8,291 nucleotides of DNA from Halanaerobium sp. (GTDB taxonomy: Bacteria > Bacillota > Halanaerobiia > Halanaerobiales > Halanaerobiaceae). The position numbers and the translations under genes were made by a program. Under the pieces are notes generated by a model. The model had not been told where the DNA came from. It searched no databases and was given only the letters and a program-made list of their open reading frames with translations. Below are positions 1 to 7,311 of the stretch, piece by piece (within the stretch, counting starts at the first letter, position 1; every line of letters starts with the position of its first letter). Where the stretch lies: NCBI GenBank assembly GCA_003070825.1, contig QBLP01000072.1, forward strand, positions 1 through 8,291, given 5' to 3'.

Positions 1-14
1 GTGGGGTACCTAAA
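1..14. repeat. Possible partial copy of the GTACC repeat family
   Basis: The window opens with a GC-rich patch containing GGTACCTAAA at 5-14. The same ten bases occur on the minus strand at 6090-6099, at the edge of a clear repeat copy. It sits just beyond the stop codon of the DUF362 gene, as another copy sits just beyond the permease stop. Only half an element is visible because the window ends here, and a KpnI-type GGTACC hexamer alone is weak evidence. Confidence 0.35.
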
Positions 15-38
15 CCTCTTTTTTTATAAACAATCGGC

Positions 39-1073
39 TCACCAGTATAGGCATAACCACCTATAATTCCTATCAGACCAATTAAAAGCAATTTTTTTGC
101 CCTGATAGCCATGCCCGATCTTGATCATACCTGCAATTTTGTCCAGCTGCCCGCTCTCTTCTATTCTTTTTAAAGCGTGGATTAAACTGCCATAGCAGGC
201 TGAGCAGGCATCTTTTGCTTTGACCTTTGCTGCTAGCTTTTTTAGTTTTCGAGAAGAATAATCTATCTCTGCTGCCTGATCCTGATTTAACTCAATTATT
301 TCAGCCCTAGATAAATCTTCACTGCCAACTCCAATTTGGGCTGCTATTTCAATATATTCTACCTCTGCTGCAGAATAGCCCAGCAGTTCAGCTGCATAGC
401 TGTCTGCTAAAACTGGATCCTCGGCAGCGATAATCCTATTCATCTTGACCGGATTTCCACCTTCTTCAAAATCGAGGTCACCATAGATTCCATCTATAAT
501 AATCAAATCCTGTTTTAAAAGTTTATTTAAATAAGCTATTGGCTGATGTAGTCCCTGCCGATGAAATTTCCTCTTCTCTCTGTCTGAAATACAGCCTTTC
601 AGATTTTTCAAAGCACAGGTTATATTTGTCTGACAGTGGCCCTTCAGCACCGGCAGATTAATCAGATAATCAGCAGCTAATGCTTTTTCAGCTATCTCAA
701 TCTCCAGCCCCTGATAAGTCTTTTTGATAAAATTATCATCTTTTAAATTGTATAATGGAATATCATATTTTTGAGCAAGTTCCTGATAGCCGCAAACTTC
801 AAAGGCTTTATCTGTATCTGCTCCCACCCAGGAACTCTCAATAATCATCAAATTATTAAACCCTTTATTTTGCAGATATTCAATAACCCCTGCTGCGAGC
901 TCCGGATCAGTGGTTGCTCCCTTTTCTGACTTAGTAGCATTAATCAAATTGGGTTTTAAAGCAATTAAACTATCTGACTTGAGTTTACGTTCTGGCTTTA
1001 TTTCGTTAAGCAGCTCTTTGGCCATTTTTCTAGCCTGATCACCATAATTAATCAGCAGTTGATTTTTCTGCAT
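39..1073 (-). CDS. DUF362 domain protein with an abnormal C-terminus
   Basis: This is a member of the DUF362 family, soluble proteins of unsettled biochemical function, some of which carry or neighbour iron-sulfur domains. Family features are ALKPNL at residues 38-43, the segment INLPVLKGHCQTNITCALKN at 138-157 followed by LKGC to 161, and the acidic stretch GIYGDLDFEEGG at 195-206 followed by AAEDPVLADSYAAELLGY. A C-terminal part has the cysteine pair CSAC at 290-293. No signal peptide or membrane segment is seen, so it should be cytoplasmic. The ATG is preceded by GAGGTG at good spacing and by its own promoter. After GHGYQGKK (320-327) the sequence becomes IAFNWSDRNYRWLCLYW and stops. From memory, relatives continue with a Gly/Cys/Pro-rich tail there, so truncation or a frameshift in the A7 run (T7 at 92-98 on the plus strand) is suspected. 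Family assignment is firm; function is not. Confidence 0.85.
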   Translation of the reverse strand: MQKNQLLINYGDQARKMAKELLNEIKPERKLKSDSLIALKPNLINATKSEKGATTDPELAAGVIEYLQNKGFNNLMIIESSWVGADTDKAFEVCGYQELAQKYDIPLYNLKDDNFIKKTYQGLEIEIAEKALAADYLINLPVLKGHCQTNITCALKNLKGCISDREKRKFHRQGLHQPIAYLNKLLKQDLIIIDGIYGDLDFEEGGNPVKMNRIIAAEDPVLADSYAAELLGYSAAEVEYIEIAAQIGVGSEDLSRAEIIELNQDQAAEIDYSSRKLKKLAAKVKAKDACSACYGSLIHALKRIEESGQLDKIAGMIKIGHGYQGKKIAFNWSDRNYRWLCLYW

Positions 1074-1097
1074 AAATCACACCTCACTTCTAACATC

Positions 1098-1125
1098 ATT
1101 ATAATACTTTTACTTTCAAATTCAA
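1098..1125 (-). promoter_or_regulatory. Sigma-A type promoter for the DUF362 gene
   Basis: On the minus strand a perfect -10 hexamer TATAAT (plus-strand 1098-1103) lies 16 bases downstream of TTGAAT (1120-1125), which matches four of six bases of TTGACA. The -10 box is 24 bases upstream of the start codon. It lies after the terminator of the preceding nucleotidase gene, so the DUF362 gene appears to be transcribed on its own. This is a sequence match only. Confidence 0.65.
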
Positions 1126-1161
1126 GTGATTAATTTCACTATAACCAGGTCCAAAAGAGTG

Positions 1162-1198
1162 AAAAAGGACAGCACCCCCGATTAAAAGGATGCTGCCC
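1162..1198 (-). terminator. Intrinsic terminator of the double nucleotidase gene
   Basis: Minus-strand RNA can form an 11-bp stem between GGGCAGCATCC (plus-strand 1188-1198) and GGGTGCTGTCC (1167-1177), with a 10-base loop and then UUUUU (1162-1166). Two pairs are G-U in the minus-strand RNA and would be A-C mismatches in plus-strand RNA, so it works best on the minus strand. It begins 30 bases past the stop codon of the nucleotidase. Confidence 0.85.
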
Positions 1199-1228
1199 CA
1201 ATTAAAGTTGATCCACTTATTATTTTAT

Positions 1229-4200
1229 TTAAGCAGCATATCTAATTCTTAGAGCTGCTGACTGATCAACTTCAGTTACTCTTTGAGCTGGATCTACCTT
1301 AATTTCTTTCAGCTCACGCAGATGCTCAATTAGAGCATCTCTAACTTTAATATATTGCTCTGTAAAGTCAACTTCAGTAAAGGTAGCAAATCCGTCTCCA
1401 CCTTCAGCTAAGAAGTTATTGGTAGCTACTGTATATGTCTGATCCATTTTTAGTGGAGTTCCATCAGGAAGACTTACAGAAACTACTCTTTCATATTTAG
1501 GCTGATCTGCGTCATACTCAACCCTTAAACCGGAATGCTGAAGCATTCCCTTATCAAAGGTAAAGCTCTGCTCTAAGATAGAGACAATCTGCTCACCTGT
1601 CATTTCTCCTGTTACAATTGTATTACCAAAAGGCAGGAGCTCGTAGATATGACCAACATTAACCTCACCCTGAGGTAGATCAATTCTTAACCCACCTGGA
1701 TTCTGGAAGGCTATATCAGCATCTACTTCCTGAGCCATTGCATCTGTTGTCAGAGCCCCAACCTTAGAAATAGTGTCATAACTGCTGACTAACTGTTCCT
1801 CAGTTTCAATTAGAACTTCTGACATTATTGGTTCTAATTCCTTCTGATATTTTCTTACCATTTCAGCTATTTCGGGGTCTTCCTTGATTTTAATTACACT
1901 TTCTCGAACTGGGTGGCTCATTGGTACTGCATTATAAACTCTGCCTGTTTCCTTATTAATAAAGAATCTTAAGTTTCCGAGTTCTCGTCCGTGCTTATAG
2001 GCTTCTACAATTGGATTGCCGTTGACAACAGCTGTTACTGTATGGTGGCTGTGACCGCCAACAATACCATTTACGTCTACTTTTTTAGCTGTTTCCACTA
2101 ACTCTCCGCTTACTTCACCACTTTCATAATCTGTTGTACCTGGAAGGTGGCCGACAACTATGACTAATTCGGCTCCCTGATTTTTCAGCTGAGCACTGTA
2201 CTTCTCAATTGCAGCTGCCGGATCAGTAAATTCTAATTCGGCAATATTAGAGGGCATTGTAGTTCCTTTTGTATCTGGAGTTGAAATTCCGATAATACCA
2301 ATTTTCACTCCATCTGCAGGAATCATTCTTGTAGGCTCTGCCCACTCTACTAGTTCACCAGTATTTTTGTTAACTATATTTGCAGCCAGCATTGGGAAAT
2401 ATGTCTGCTTGTTGATTCTTTTAAGTTCTTCAATTCCCCAGTCAAATTCGTGGTTACCAACTGCCTGAGCCACATAGCGGGCCTCATTCATAAATTCAAT
2501 TACAGGTTCTGCGTTATTTAAACTGGAAATTGGAGTACCCTGATAGGCATCTCCACCATCAACTAAAATAGTACCTTTGCGGTTGGCACTGCGGTAGTGT
2601 TCAATTGCTCCCATCAGCTTGGCAGCCCCTGCTTCATAGCCTGCTTCTACCTTACCGTGGAAATCATTAGTTGAAAGCACATCAATCTGCCTGTAATTGT
2701 TGTGGGCTCTGTAGAGTAAGGCTGACATTTCTCCCATTGTCATCTCTGCCTTTGGAGCCAGCATATTATCTCCGCGGCCGACTAAGAGTCCCATTTCTAC
2801 TGCCAGAGCAACTCTATCTTTATCATCTAAATTTCTGGTTATTTCTGATCTATCATTAAATTTATCCAGAACAGATAAATCAGGCATCTCAGCAATTCTC
2901 ATCGCCTCGATTAACATTGAAGCAGCTTCTTCTCTAGTTAATACCATTTCTGGATTAAACTGCTCAGTATTTTCGACCAGACCTGCCCTTAAAGCAGCTT
3001 CTGCATAAGCGAGGTCTTCTCCTTCTAAGTCGCTAAAGCTTGCTTCTTCAACTTCAGCTGGAATATCATAGTTGAACATTCTAACCAGAGCCTGAACCAG
3101 CTTCATCTTTGTCAGCTCATCTCTTAAATTAATGCTCTCTGCATTCCAGGAGCGGTTAATTGAAGGGATTTCCAGTATATCATTATTAACTAAGGTTAGT
3201 GCTTCCTCTCTTTGTGGATGATCTAAGTCAGCACCAACAATTTCCCAGTTGTTGTCAACTAATGGTCTGATTTCTTCCTTCTGGTCTATATACTCAATGA
3301 TCATTTCTCTAATTCCCTCTTCAGACTTGTAATAAGGATCATTTGAGATTATGCCATCAGAGTTTAAACCACTGTAGCGGTAGTTATTTAGGGCAAGTTT
3401 AAATGTCTGATCATCTCTTACCGGCTCTCCCTCAAACCTTAAATCTCTGATTCTGTTTCCAACCGGTTCAGAAATATCAATTTTGTAGTCAATACCCTGG
3501 AACATATCATAAGCATAACCGCGAATTTCTGGATCAAAACTAATAGTAATATCTCCAGGCTGATATGTGTTATAATAAGCAACAGTTGATTCTAAATAAT
3601 TCTTAAGTTCTTCACCTGTTATTTCAACAGCATATAGTGTGTTGCTGTATTTATATATTCTGGCTGCATCCTTGATTGATACTGGACCCTGATTAATAGT
3701 TGAGTCAGCTACAAATAGGGCCGCAGAAGAAATATCAGCACCTGTATTTTCTAACTGAACTCTATTAATTAAATCAAGAACTGCTGTATCCTGAACCTGA
3801 GCGGCAGGGATACCTGCTACCGGATCTTCAGGAGTGAAATCGCCGGTTGCATAGCCAATAGGAGTATTTACATATTCTACAACTTCATTGTGATAGGGCT
3901 CAGCAACAGCCAGAGTTTCTGGATCAGCTTCATAATCTTCAGCTTCTAAGTGTACTCCCTCTTTACTGGCAACAACCCATTTGCCATTTTCCTGAGCTAG
4001 AGTCATTTTAATTTTTGAAGCCTGTTCTCCTGCATCTTTGGCTGCCATTACCAGCACACCATTAACTATTTCATTGACTGGATCGTGATCATGACCTGTA
4101 ATCATTAGATCAATCTCTGGATTATTTTCTGCTACTTTGCGCGCCTGATCTCCACCACTTGGATCATGACGGCCTTCCAGACCGGAATGGACTAAGGCAA

Positions 4201-4837
4201 TTATAATATCTGCTTTTTCCTCTAACTCCGGTATATATTCAGCAGCTGCCTGATCCATATCTTTAAATTCTAATGAATCTACCTTGTCTCCATCCCAGAT
4301 AGGAATATTGGTAGTAGTTAAACCTAAAATACCGATCTTTACACCATCAATTTCTTTAATAGTATAGGGCTGAGCAAAAGGCTCACCTGTTTCTCTGACT
4401 ATAGTATTGGCAGAAAGAATTGGAAAATCAGCATCAGCTAAAATTTCCTGCTGAGTTTCCAGACCAAAGTTAAATTCATGGTTTCCCAGAGTCATCGCAC
4501 TATAGCCCATATGATTCATAACTTTCATCATTGGATGTACTACATCGCGGCGGTCCTTAAAAAGAGCTGTCAGTGTGTTACCCTGAATGGTATCACCTGC
4601 ATCTAATAAAAGAAGGTTGGGGTTTTCTTTTTTTGCTTCTTTAACCATTGAAGCAATTTTTGCAATTCCTATATCATCTGCTTCACCGATCTTATAGGAC
4701 CAGGGATAAATGGCACCGTGGATATCACTGGTTGCAATCACCGTTAATTCTTTTGCCGAAATAATTCCTCCCATGAGCATAATAAAACTCAAAGCCAAAA
4801 TTACTGTCAGCATTAACTTTTTCTTCTTAATAAACAA
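1229..4837 (-). CDS. Secreted two-module nucleotidase (CpdB-like plus UshA-like) with internal SLH motifs
   Basis: This is a 1202-residue exported metallophosphoesterase. A signal peptide (KKKK at 4-7, hydrophobic core, likely cleavage after ISA at 26-28) precedes module 1. Its metal-site motifs are SDIHG 37-41, DAGDTIQGN 79-87, GNHEFNFG 118-125, H217 and GHDHDP 248-253. The following domain (about 325-530) contains INQGPVSIKD and NNYRYSG, typical of 2',3'-cyclic-nucleotide phosphodiesterases (CpdB). Residues about 544-712 hold three SLH motifs. Module 2 has STNDFHG 722-728, DGGDAYQG 760-767, GNHEFDWG 794-801, H897 and GGHSHH 927-932. A UshA-type C-terminal domain follows with NPGGLR 1046-1051 and NNFLAEGGDGF 1140-1150. 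The module order recalls Bacillus subtilis YfkN, but the SLH block lies between the enzymes instead of at an end. Both active sites look complete. The expected role is nucleotide and cyclic-nucleotide phosphate salvage outside the inner membrane while bound to the wall; substrate range is inferred. It appears monocistronic. Confidence 0.92.
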   Translation of the reverse strand: MFIKKKKLMLTVILALSFIMLMGGIISAKELTVIATSDIHGAIYPWSYKIGEADDIGIAKIASMVKEAKKENPNLLLLDAGDTIQGNTLTALFKDRRDVVHPMMKVMNHMGYSAMTLGNHEFNFGLETQQEILADADFPILSANTIVRETGEPFAQPYTIKEIDGVKIGILGLTTTNIPIWDGDKVDSLEFKDMDQAAAEYIPELEEKADIIIALVHSGLEGRHDPSGGDQARKVAENNPEIDLMITGHDHDPVNEIVNGVLVMAAKDAGEQASKIKMTLAQENGKWVVASKEGVHLEAEDYEADPETLAVAEPYHNEVVEYVNTPIGYATGDFTPEDPVAGIPAAQVQDTAVLDLINRVQLENTGADISSAALFVADSTINQGPVSIKDAARIYKYSNTLYAVEITGEELKNYLESTVAYYNTYQPGDITISFDPEIRGYAYDMFQGIDYKIDISEPVGNRIRDLRFEGEPVRDDQTFKLALNNYRYSGLNSDGIISNDPYYKSEEGIREMIIEYIDQKEEIRPLVDNNWEIVGADLDHPQREEALTLVNNDILEIPSINRSWNAESINLRDELTKMKLVQALVRMFNYDIPAEVEEASFSDLEGEDLAYAEAALRAGLVENTEQFNPEMVLTREEAASMLIEAMRIAEMPDLSVLDKFNDRSEITRNLDDKDRVALAVEMGLLVGRGDNMLAPKAEMTMGEMSALLYRAHNNYRQIDVLSTNDFHGKVEAGYEAGAAKLMGAIEHYRSANRKGTILVDGGDAYQGTPISSLNNAEPVIEFMNEARYVAQAVGNHEFDWGIEELKRINKQTYFPMLAANIVNKNTGELVEWAEPTRMIPADGVKIGIIGISTPDTKGTTMPSNIAELEFTDPAAAIEKYSAQLKNQGAELVIVVGHLPGTTDYESGEVSGELVETAKKVDVNGIVGGHSHHTVTAVVNGNPIVEAYKHGRELGNLRFFINKETGRVYNAVPMSHPVRESVIKIKEDPEIAEMVRKYQKELEPIMSEVLIETEEQLVSSYDTISKVGALTTDAMAQEVDADIAFQNPGGLRIDLPQGEVNVGHIYELLPFGNTIVTGEMTGEQIVSILEQSFTFDKGMLQHSGLRVEYDADQPKYERVVSVSLPDGTPLKMDQTYTVATNNFLAEGGDGFATFTEVDFTEQYIKVRDALIEHLRELKEIKVDPAQRVTEVDQSAALRIRYAA

Positions 4838-4845
4838 TCTAAATT

Positions 4846-4852
4846 CCCCCTC
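4846..4852 (-). promoter_or_regulatory. Ribosome binding site that sets a TTG start for the nucleotidase
   Basis: GAGGGGG on the minus strand lies 8 bases upstream of TTG at 4835-4837. This start places the lysine run KKKK at residues 4-7 and gives a normal signal peptide. The next in-frame ATG (codon 9, 4811-4813) has only a weak AAGAAG upstream and would remove the charged N-region. The upstream ATG at 4851-4853 is out of frame. Confidence 0.75.
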
Positions 4853-4941
4853 ATAAAATTTTTGATTAAATAAAAATATTCACACTTTTCTAAATTAAAG
4901 CGCTAAATATTTCTATTTATGCTATTATTTATTTTATTCTG

Positions 4942-4982
4942 TATAAAAGTGAAAACTCCTGCCTCAAAATACAGCAGGAGTT
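4942..4982 (-). terminator. Intrinsic terminator of the aminotransferase-oxidoreductase unit
   Basis: AACTCCTGC (plus-strand 4954-4962) and GCAGGAGTT (4974-4982) form a perfect 9-bp stem with an 11-base loop. In the minus-strand direction the 3' arm is followed by a U-rich tract (TTCACTTTTA). It lies about 33 bases past the oxidoreductase stop codon. Confidence 0.8.
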
Positions 4983-5015
4983 AAATAATATTGAAATTTT
5001 TAAATAATATTAAAA

Positions 5016-6128
5016 TTATTCAAATTCAGCCCAAATTTGTTTTTGGGTGATAATTTTCTTATTTTCAGCAGCTGCCTCCTTTATTTTTAAGGCTAAATAC
5101 TGATCCTGAGAAGCTTCTGCTAAGGAATAAAAACTTTTCCCGCTTGCTAAAAATTTATACATTCTGACTAAAGCTTCCGCGACTGCAATTTCATCATCGG
5201 AAAATCTGGCCGGCAGAAATGGATTTTGATAAAGCCAATCTTCTCCACAGGTAATTCCCTTAAGATAAAAACCTTCCAGATTTTGATTAATACCAGCTTC
5301 CACTCTTTTTAAGTCTAACTCAACTGGGCTTTGATAATCCTTTAAATATTTTAAAGTTGAGTTTTTTATCTCACCTTCAGTACCCCTGATTAAAATTTCC
5401 TGGGATCTAATCCAGGAGCGGTGCTGACCACGCTCAAAATCATAGACTCCCAGTTTGCCGTCAAAGTTTAAAAAAGCAAACTCATGGCTTTTACTCACAA
5501 TTTCCTTTTTGTCAGGCAGCCCAGAGCGGTCAGGACCTTTTACTACAGGCTCTTCAAAAAATCTGGCTTCAATTTCGGCGTTTTCAAATTTAATCCCTAA
5601 TGCTTTTCTGAGCAAACTAACTGCATGATAGCCGTGGCTAATTGAAATTCTAGCATAATTAACTTCTCCCAGTCGGCCAGAATCAGCAAGCTTATAAATT
5701 GCCTGATGCAGAGGCTGCAGGTGATACTGTTCTGCTATCTGAATCGGATAATCTTTACTCAATTTTTGATTTAATTTAATCAGCTCAGCCAGATTAGCTG
5801 CCGGTGGAGTTTCTGCAAGAATAGGAATCTCAAATTCAGCCAGCTTTAAAATCACCTCAGTAGCTGCCTCTTTGCTGATCGAAAGCACTACAAAATCAGG
5901 ACTTTCAGCCTGCAGCAGTTCTTCAGCTGACTGATAGGCTTTAAATCCCCATTTATTTCTAATTTCTTCGCGTTTATCTTCCCTACTGCTGACTACTCCT
6001 GCAAGCTGAAACCGCTCTGGTAGGGCTCTGGCAATTCTCAAGAAAAATTCTGCCCGCCAGCCGATTCCAATTACTGCAAAGTTAATTTTTTTAGGTACCG
6101 GGTACTTAGAATTTTTTTCCATTTTCAT
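5016..6128 (-). CDS. Gfo/Idh/MocA family NAD(P)-dependent oxidoreductase, atypical ETP motif
   Basis: This is a 370-residue cytoplasmic protein, a normal length for the family. The N-terminal Rossmann fold begins at INFAVIGIGWRA (15-26) with the dinucleotide loop GIGWRA at 21-26. The family's EKP motif, whose lysine contacts cofactor and substrate in characterised members, reads ETP at 106-108 (LAETPPA). The C-terminal half has HGYHAVSLLRKALG (165-178), VVKGPDRSGLP (195-205), then HRSWIRS and NPFLPARFSDDEIA (302-315). I recall similar blocks in an uncharacterised sugar-type Gfo/Idh subgroup. Members usually oxidise or reduce sugars, inositols or cyclic polyols; the substrate here is unknown. 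The ATG has AAAGGAG seven bases upstream inside the aminotransferase gene, and the two genes overlap by 23 bases, so translation is probably coupled. Codons for SKYPVP (residues 7-12) come from a dispersed repeat, so the extreme N-terminus is probably a recent addition ahead of the fold. Confidence 0.88.
   Translation of the reverse strand: MKMEKNSKYPVPKKINFAVIGIGWRAEFFLRIARALPERFQLAGVVSSREDKREEIRNKWGFKAYQSAEELLQAESPDFVVLSISKEAATEVILKLAEFEIPILAETPPAANLAELIKLNQKLSKDYPIQIAEQYHLQPLHQAIYKLADSGRLGEVNYARISISHGYHAVSLLRKALGIKFENAEIEARFFEEPVVKGPDRSGLPDKKEIVSKSHEFAFLNFDGKLGVYDFERGQHRSWIRSQEILIRGTEGEIKNSTLKYLKDYQSPVELDLKRVEAGINQNLEGFYLKGITCGEDWLYQNPFLPARFSDDEIAVAEALVRMYKFLASGKSFYSLAEASQDQYLALKIKEAAAENKKIITQKQIWAEFE
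6094..6111 (+). repeat. GTACCCGGTAC-family repeat at the gene junction
   Basis: GGTACCGGGTACTTAGAA here is identical, in inverted orientation, to the copy at 7388-7405. The core is a near-perfect palindrome and is GC-rich against AT-rich surroundings. It spans the overlap of two genes: it contains the aminotransferase stop codon (6106-6108) and encodes part of the oxidoreductase N-terminus. Confidence 0.75.
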
Positions 6129-7230
6129 CTAAAAACTCCTTTAATAAAGCCAGACCAGATTTTAACTCTTTTTCATTGCCTGCAAAGCCAATTCGGAGAA
6201 AATTTTCTCTGCCAAAGGCAATCCCGGGCACTACTAAAACTCCCTTTTCTTTAAATAATTTCTTGGCAAAAGTTTCAGAATCTAAATCCAGCCTGTACTT
6301 TAAAAAGGCAGTTGTACCTCCATTTGGCTTAACATATTCCACCAATTCTTCATTCTGAACCCAGCGGTCCAGAATCGCAAGCTGTTTTTTTACTTTAGTT
6401 AAATTTCTTTCGATTATCTTATCTTTATTCTCCAGAGCAATAGTAGAAAGATAATCAGATATCATTCCATTTGAAATTGTCGTATAATCTCGATGCAGCT
6501 GACAGAGCTCAATTACCTCTTTCGGTCCAGCAATCCAGCCCATTCTTAAGCCAGCCAGAGAAAAAACTTTTGACATACTGCCAACACTGATTCCCTTTTC
6601 GTAGAGATCAGCAACCGAAGGTATCTTTTCTTCCAGATCAAAACCGCGGTAAACCTCATCTGCTAAAAGGTAGGCATCAGCCTCTCTTGCTATTTCAACT
6701 ATCTTTTCTAAAATTTCTCGCTTCATCACTACTCCAGAAGGATTATTGGGATTGTTGATTGCTATCAGTTTTGTCTTTTCGCTTACCAGGGACTTTAATT
6801 TTTCTAAATCCGGCAGGAAACCATCTTCATACCTTAAGTCCAATTTTTTAACCTCAGCTCCAAAAGACTCAGGAATTGAATAAAGCTGCTGGTAAGTTGG
6901 AAAGACTGAAACAACTTCATCTTCAGACTCAACTAGAGAATATAATAATAAAAAGTTGGCGCCAATCGCTCCGTGGGAGGGTAAAATATTTTCCGGCTTT
7001 ACACTTTCATAAAGGCTGCTCACCCCTTTTTTGAAAGCCGCTGAACCTTTGATATCTCCGTATGTAAGCTGCATTTTTTTGATCTCTTCCAGCCTGGCAG
7101 CCGGATCATCACTGAAATTTAAAAGCTCCTCTACTGTCAGAGATTCCACACAGGTTTCTGCAATATTATATTCAGCATCCATCTCATACTCGTTCATCCA
7201 CTCTTCTACTCTAAATGGTGCTATTTTCAT
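6106..7230 (-). CDS. Fold-type I PLP-dependent aminotransferase (class I/II)
   Basis: This is a 374-residue cytoplasmic enzyme of the aspartate-aminotransferase fold. The PLP-binding lysine is K221 in SMSKVFSLAGLRMGW (218-232). NNPNNPSG at 159-166 and DEVY at 191-194 supply the pyridine and ring-contact residues, FPTY at 110-113 gives the stacking aromatic, and R346 in FLRIGF is the expected substrate carboxylate arginine. All key residues are present. The opening MKIAPFRVEEW and the overall pattern suggest the broad group that also contains capreomycidine synthase-like proteins, but I would not assign a substrate. The ATG follows GGAGGAG with six-base spacing. The gene starts a unit downstream of the permease terminator and overlaps the oxidoreductase by 23 bases. 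No clear promoter is visible; a strong hairpin lies in the presumed leader. The last codon and stop (TTC TAA) fall inside a repeat copy, so the C-terminus may have been trimmed or altered by its insertion. Confidence 0.9.
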   Translation of the reverse strand: MKIAPFRVEEWMNEYEMDAEYNIAETCVESLTVEELLNFSDDPAARLEEIKKMQLTYGDIKGSAAFKKGVSSLYESVKPENILPSHGAIGANFLLLYSLVESEDEVVSVFPTYQQLYSIPESFGAEVKKLDLRYEDGFLPDLEKLKSLVSEKTKLIAINNPNNPSGVVMKREILEKIVEIAREADAYLLADEVYRGFDLEEKIPSVADLYEKGISVGSMSKVFSLAGLRMGWIAGPKEVIELCQLHRDYTTISNGMISDYLSTIALENKDKIIERNLTKVKKQLAILDRWVQNEELVEYVKPNGGTTAFLKYRLDLDSETFAKKLFKEKGVLVVPGIAFGRENFLRIGFAGNEKELKSGLALLKEFLDENGKKF

Positions 7231-7264
7231 CTACTTCTCCTCCATTTTGTGAATTAATTCTTCT

Positions 7265-7300
7265 GTACCCGGTTCAAAACATCCTTTTTGAACCGGGTAC
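7265..7300. repeat. Long perfect hairpin related to the GTACC repeats
   Basis: GTACCCGGTTCAAAA (7265-7279) and its exact complement TTTTGAACCGGGTAC (7286-7300) form a 15-bp perfect stem around a 6-base loop. The outer GTACCCGGT is shared with the repeat copies at 6094 and 7388. Neither strand has a proper U-run after it, so it is not a typical terminator. It lies 22 bases upstream of the aminotransferase ribosome binding site and would be part of the leader RNA if transcription starts before it. Confidence 0.8.
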
Positions 7301-7311
7301 CAACCAATTTA

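Larger units (their letters stand above)
4838..5015 (-). other. Spacer between the oxidoreductase and nucleotidase genes
   Basis: This very AT-rich spacer contains the oxidoreductase terminator, then about 100 bases of likely promoter region and the nucleotidase ribosome binding site. I found no convincing -35/-10 pair; the best is TTTAGA, 18 bases, TTTAAT on the minus strand, which is weak. A ten-base direct repeat, AAATAATATT, occurs at 4983-4992 and 5002-5011 next to the oxidoreductase stop codon. In DNA this AT-rich it may be chance. Confidence 0.4.

Noticed and set aside
2671..2859. Plus-strand open frame of 62 codons opposite the nucleotidase gene
   Set aside because: It lies wholly within a well-supported gene on the other strand, has no ribosome site of note and a Leu/Cys-rich composition typical of antisense frames.
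4895..4908. Catabolite-responsive (CRE-like) site TTAAAGCGCTAAAT upstream of the nucleotidase
   Set aside because: The core AAAGCGCT fits, but the conserved outer G and CA positions do not match, so it is below what I would call.
4981..5014. AAATAATATT direct repeat pair next to the oxidoreductase stop as an iteron or binding array
   Set aside because: There are only two ten-base copies made purely of A and T in an AT-rich spacer, which is likely chance.
7231..7245. Four-codon leader peptide (ATG GAG GAG AAG TAG) just before the aminotransferase start
   Set aside because: Its codons are the Shine-Dalgarno sequence of the aminotransferase itself and it has no ribosome site of its own.
7031..7252. 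Plus-strand open frame of 73 codons opposite the aminotransferase 5' end
   Set aside because: The Ser/Ile-rich translation is the antisense of a conserved enzyme and has no recognisable domain.
7265..7300. Intrinsic terminator
   Set aside because: The stem is strong, but neither strand has a U-run directly after it, and a proper terminator for the permease operon already exists at 7323-7364.
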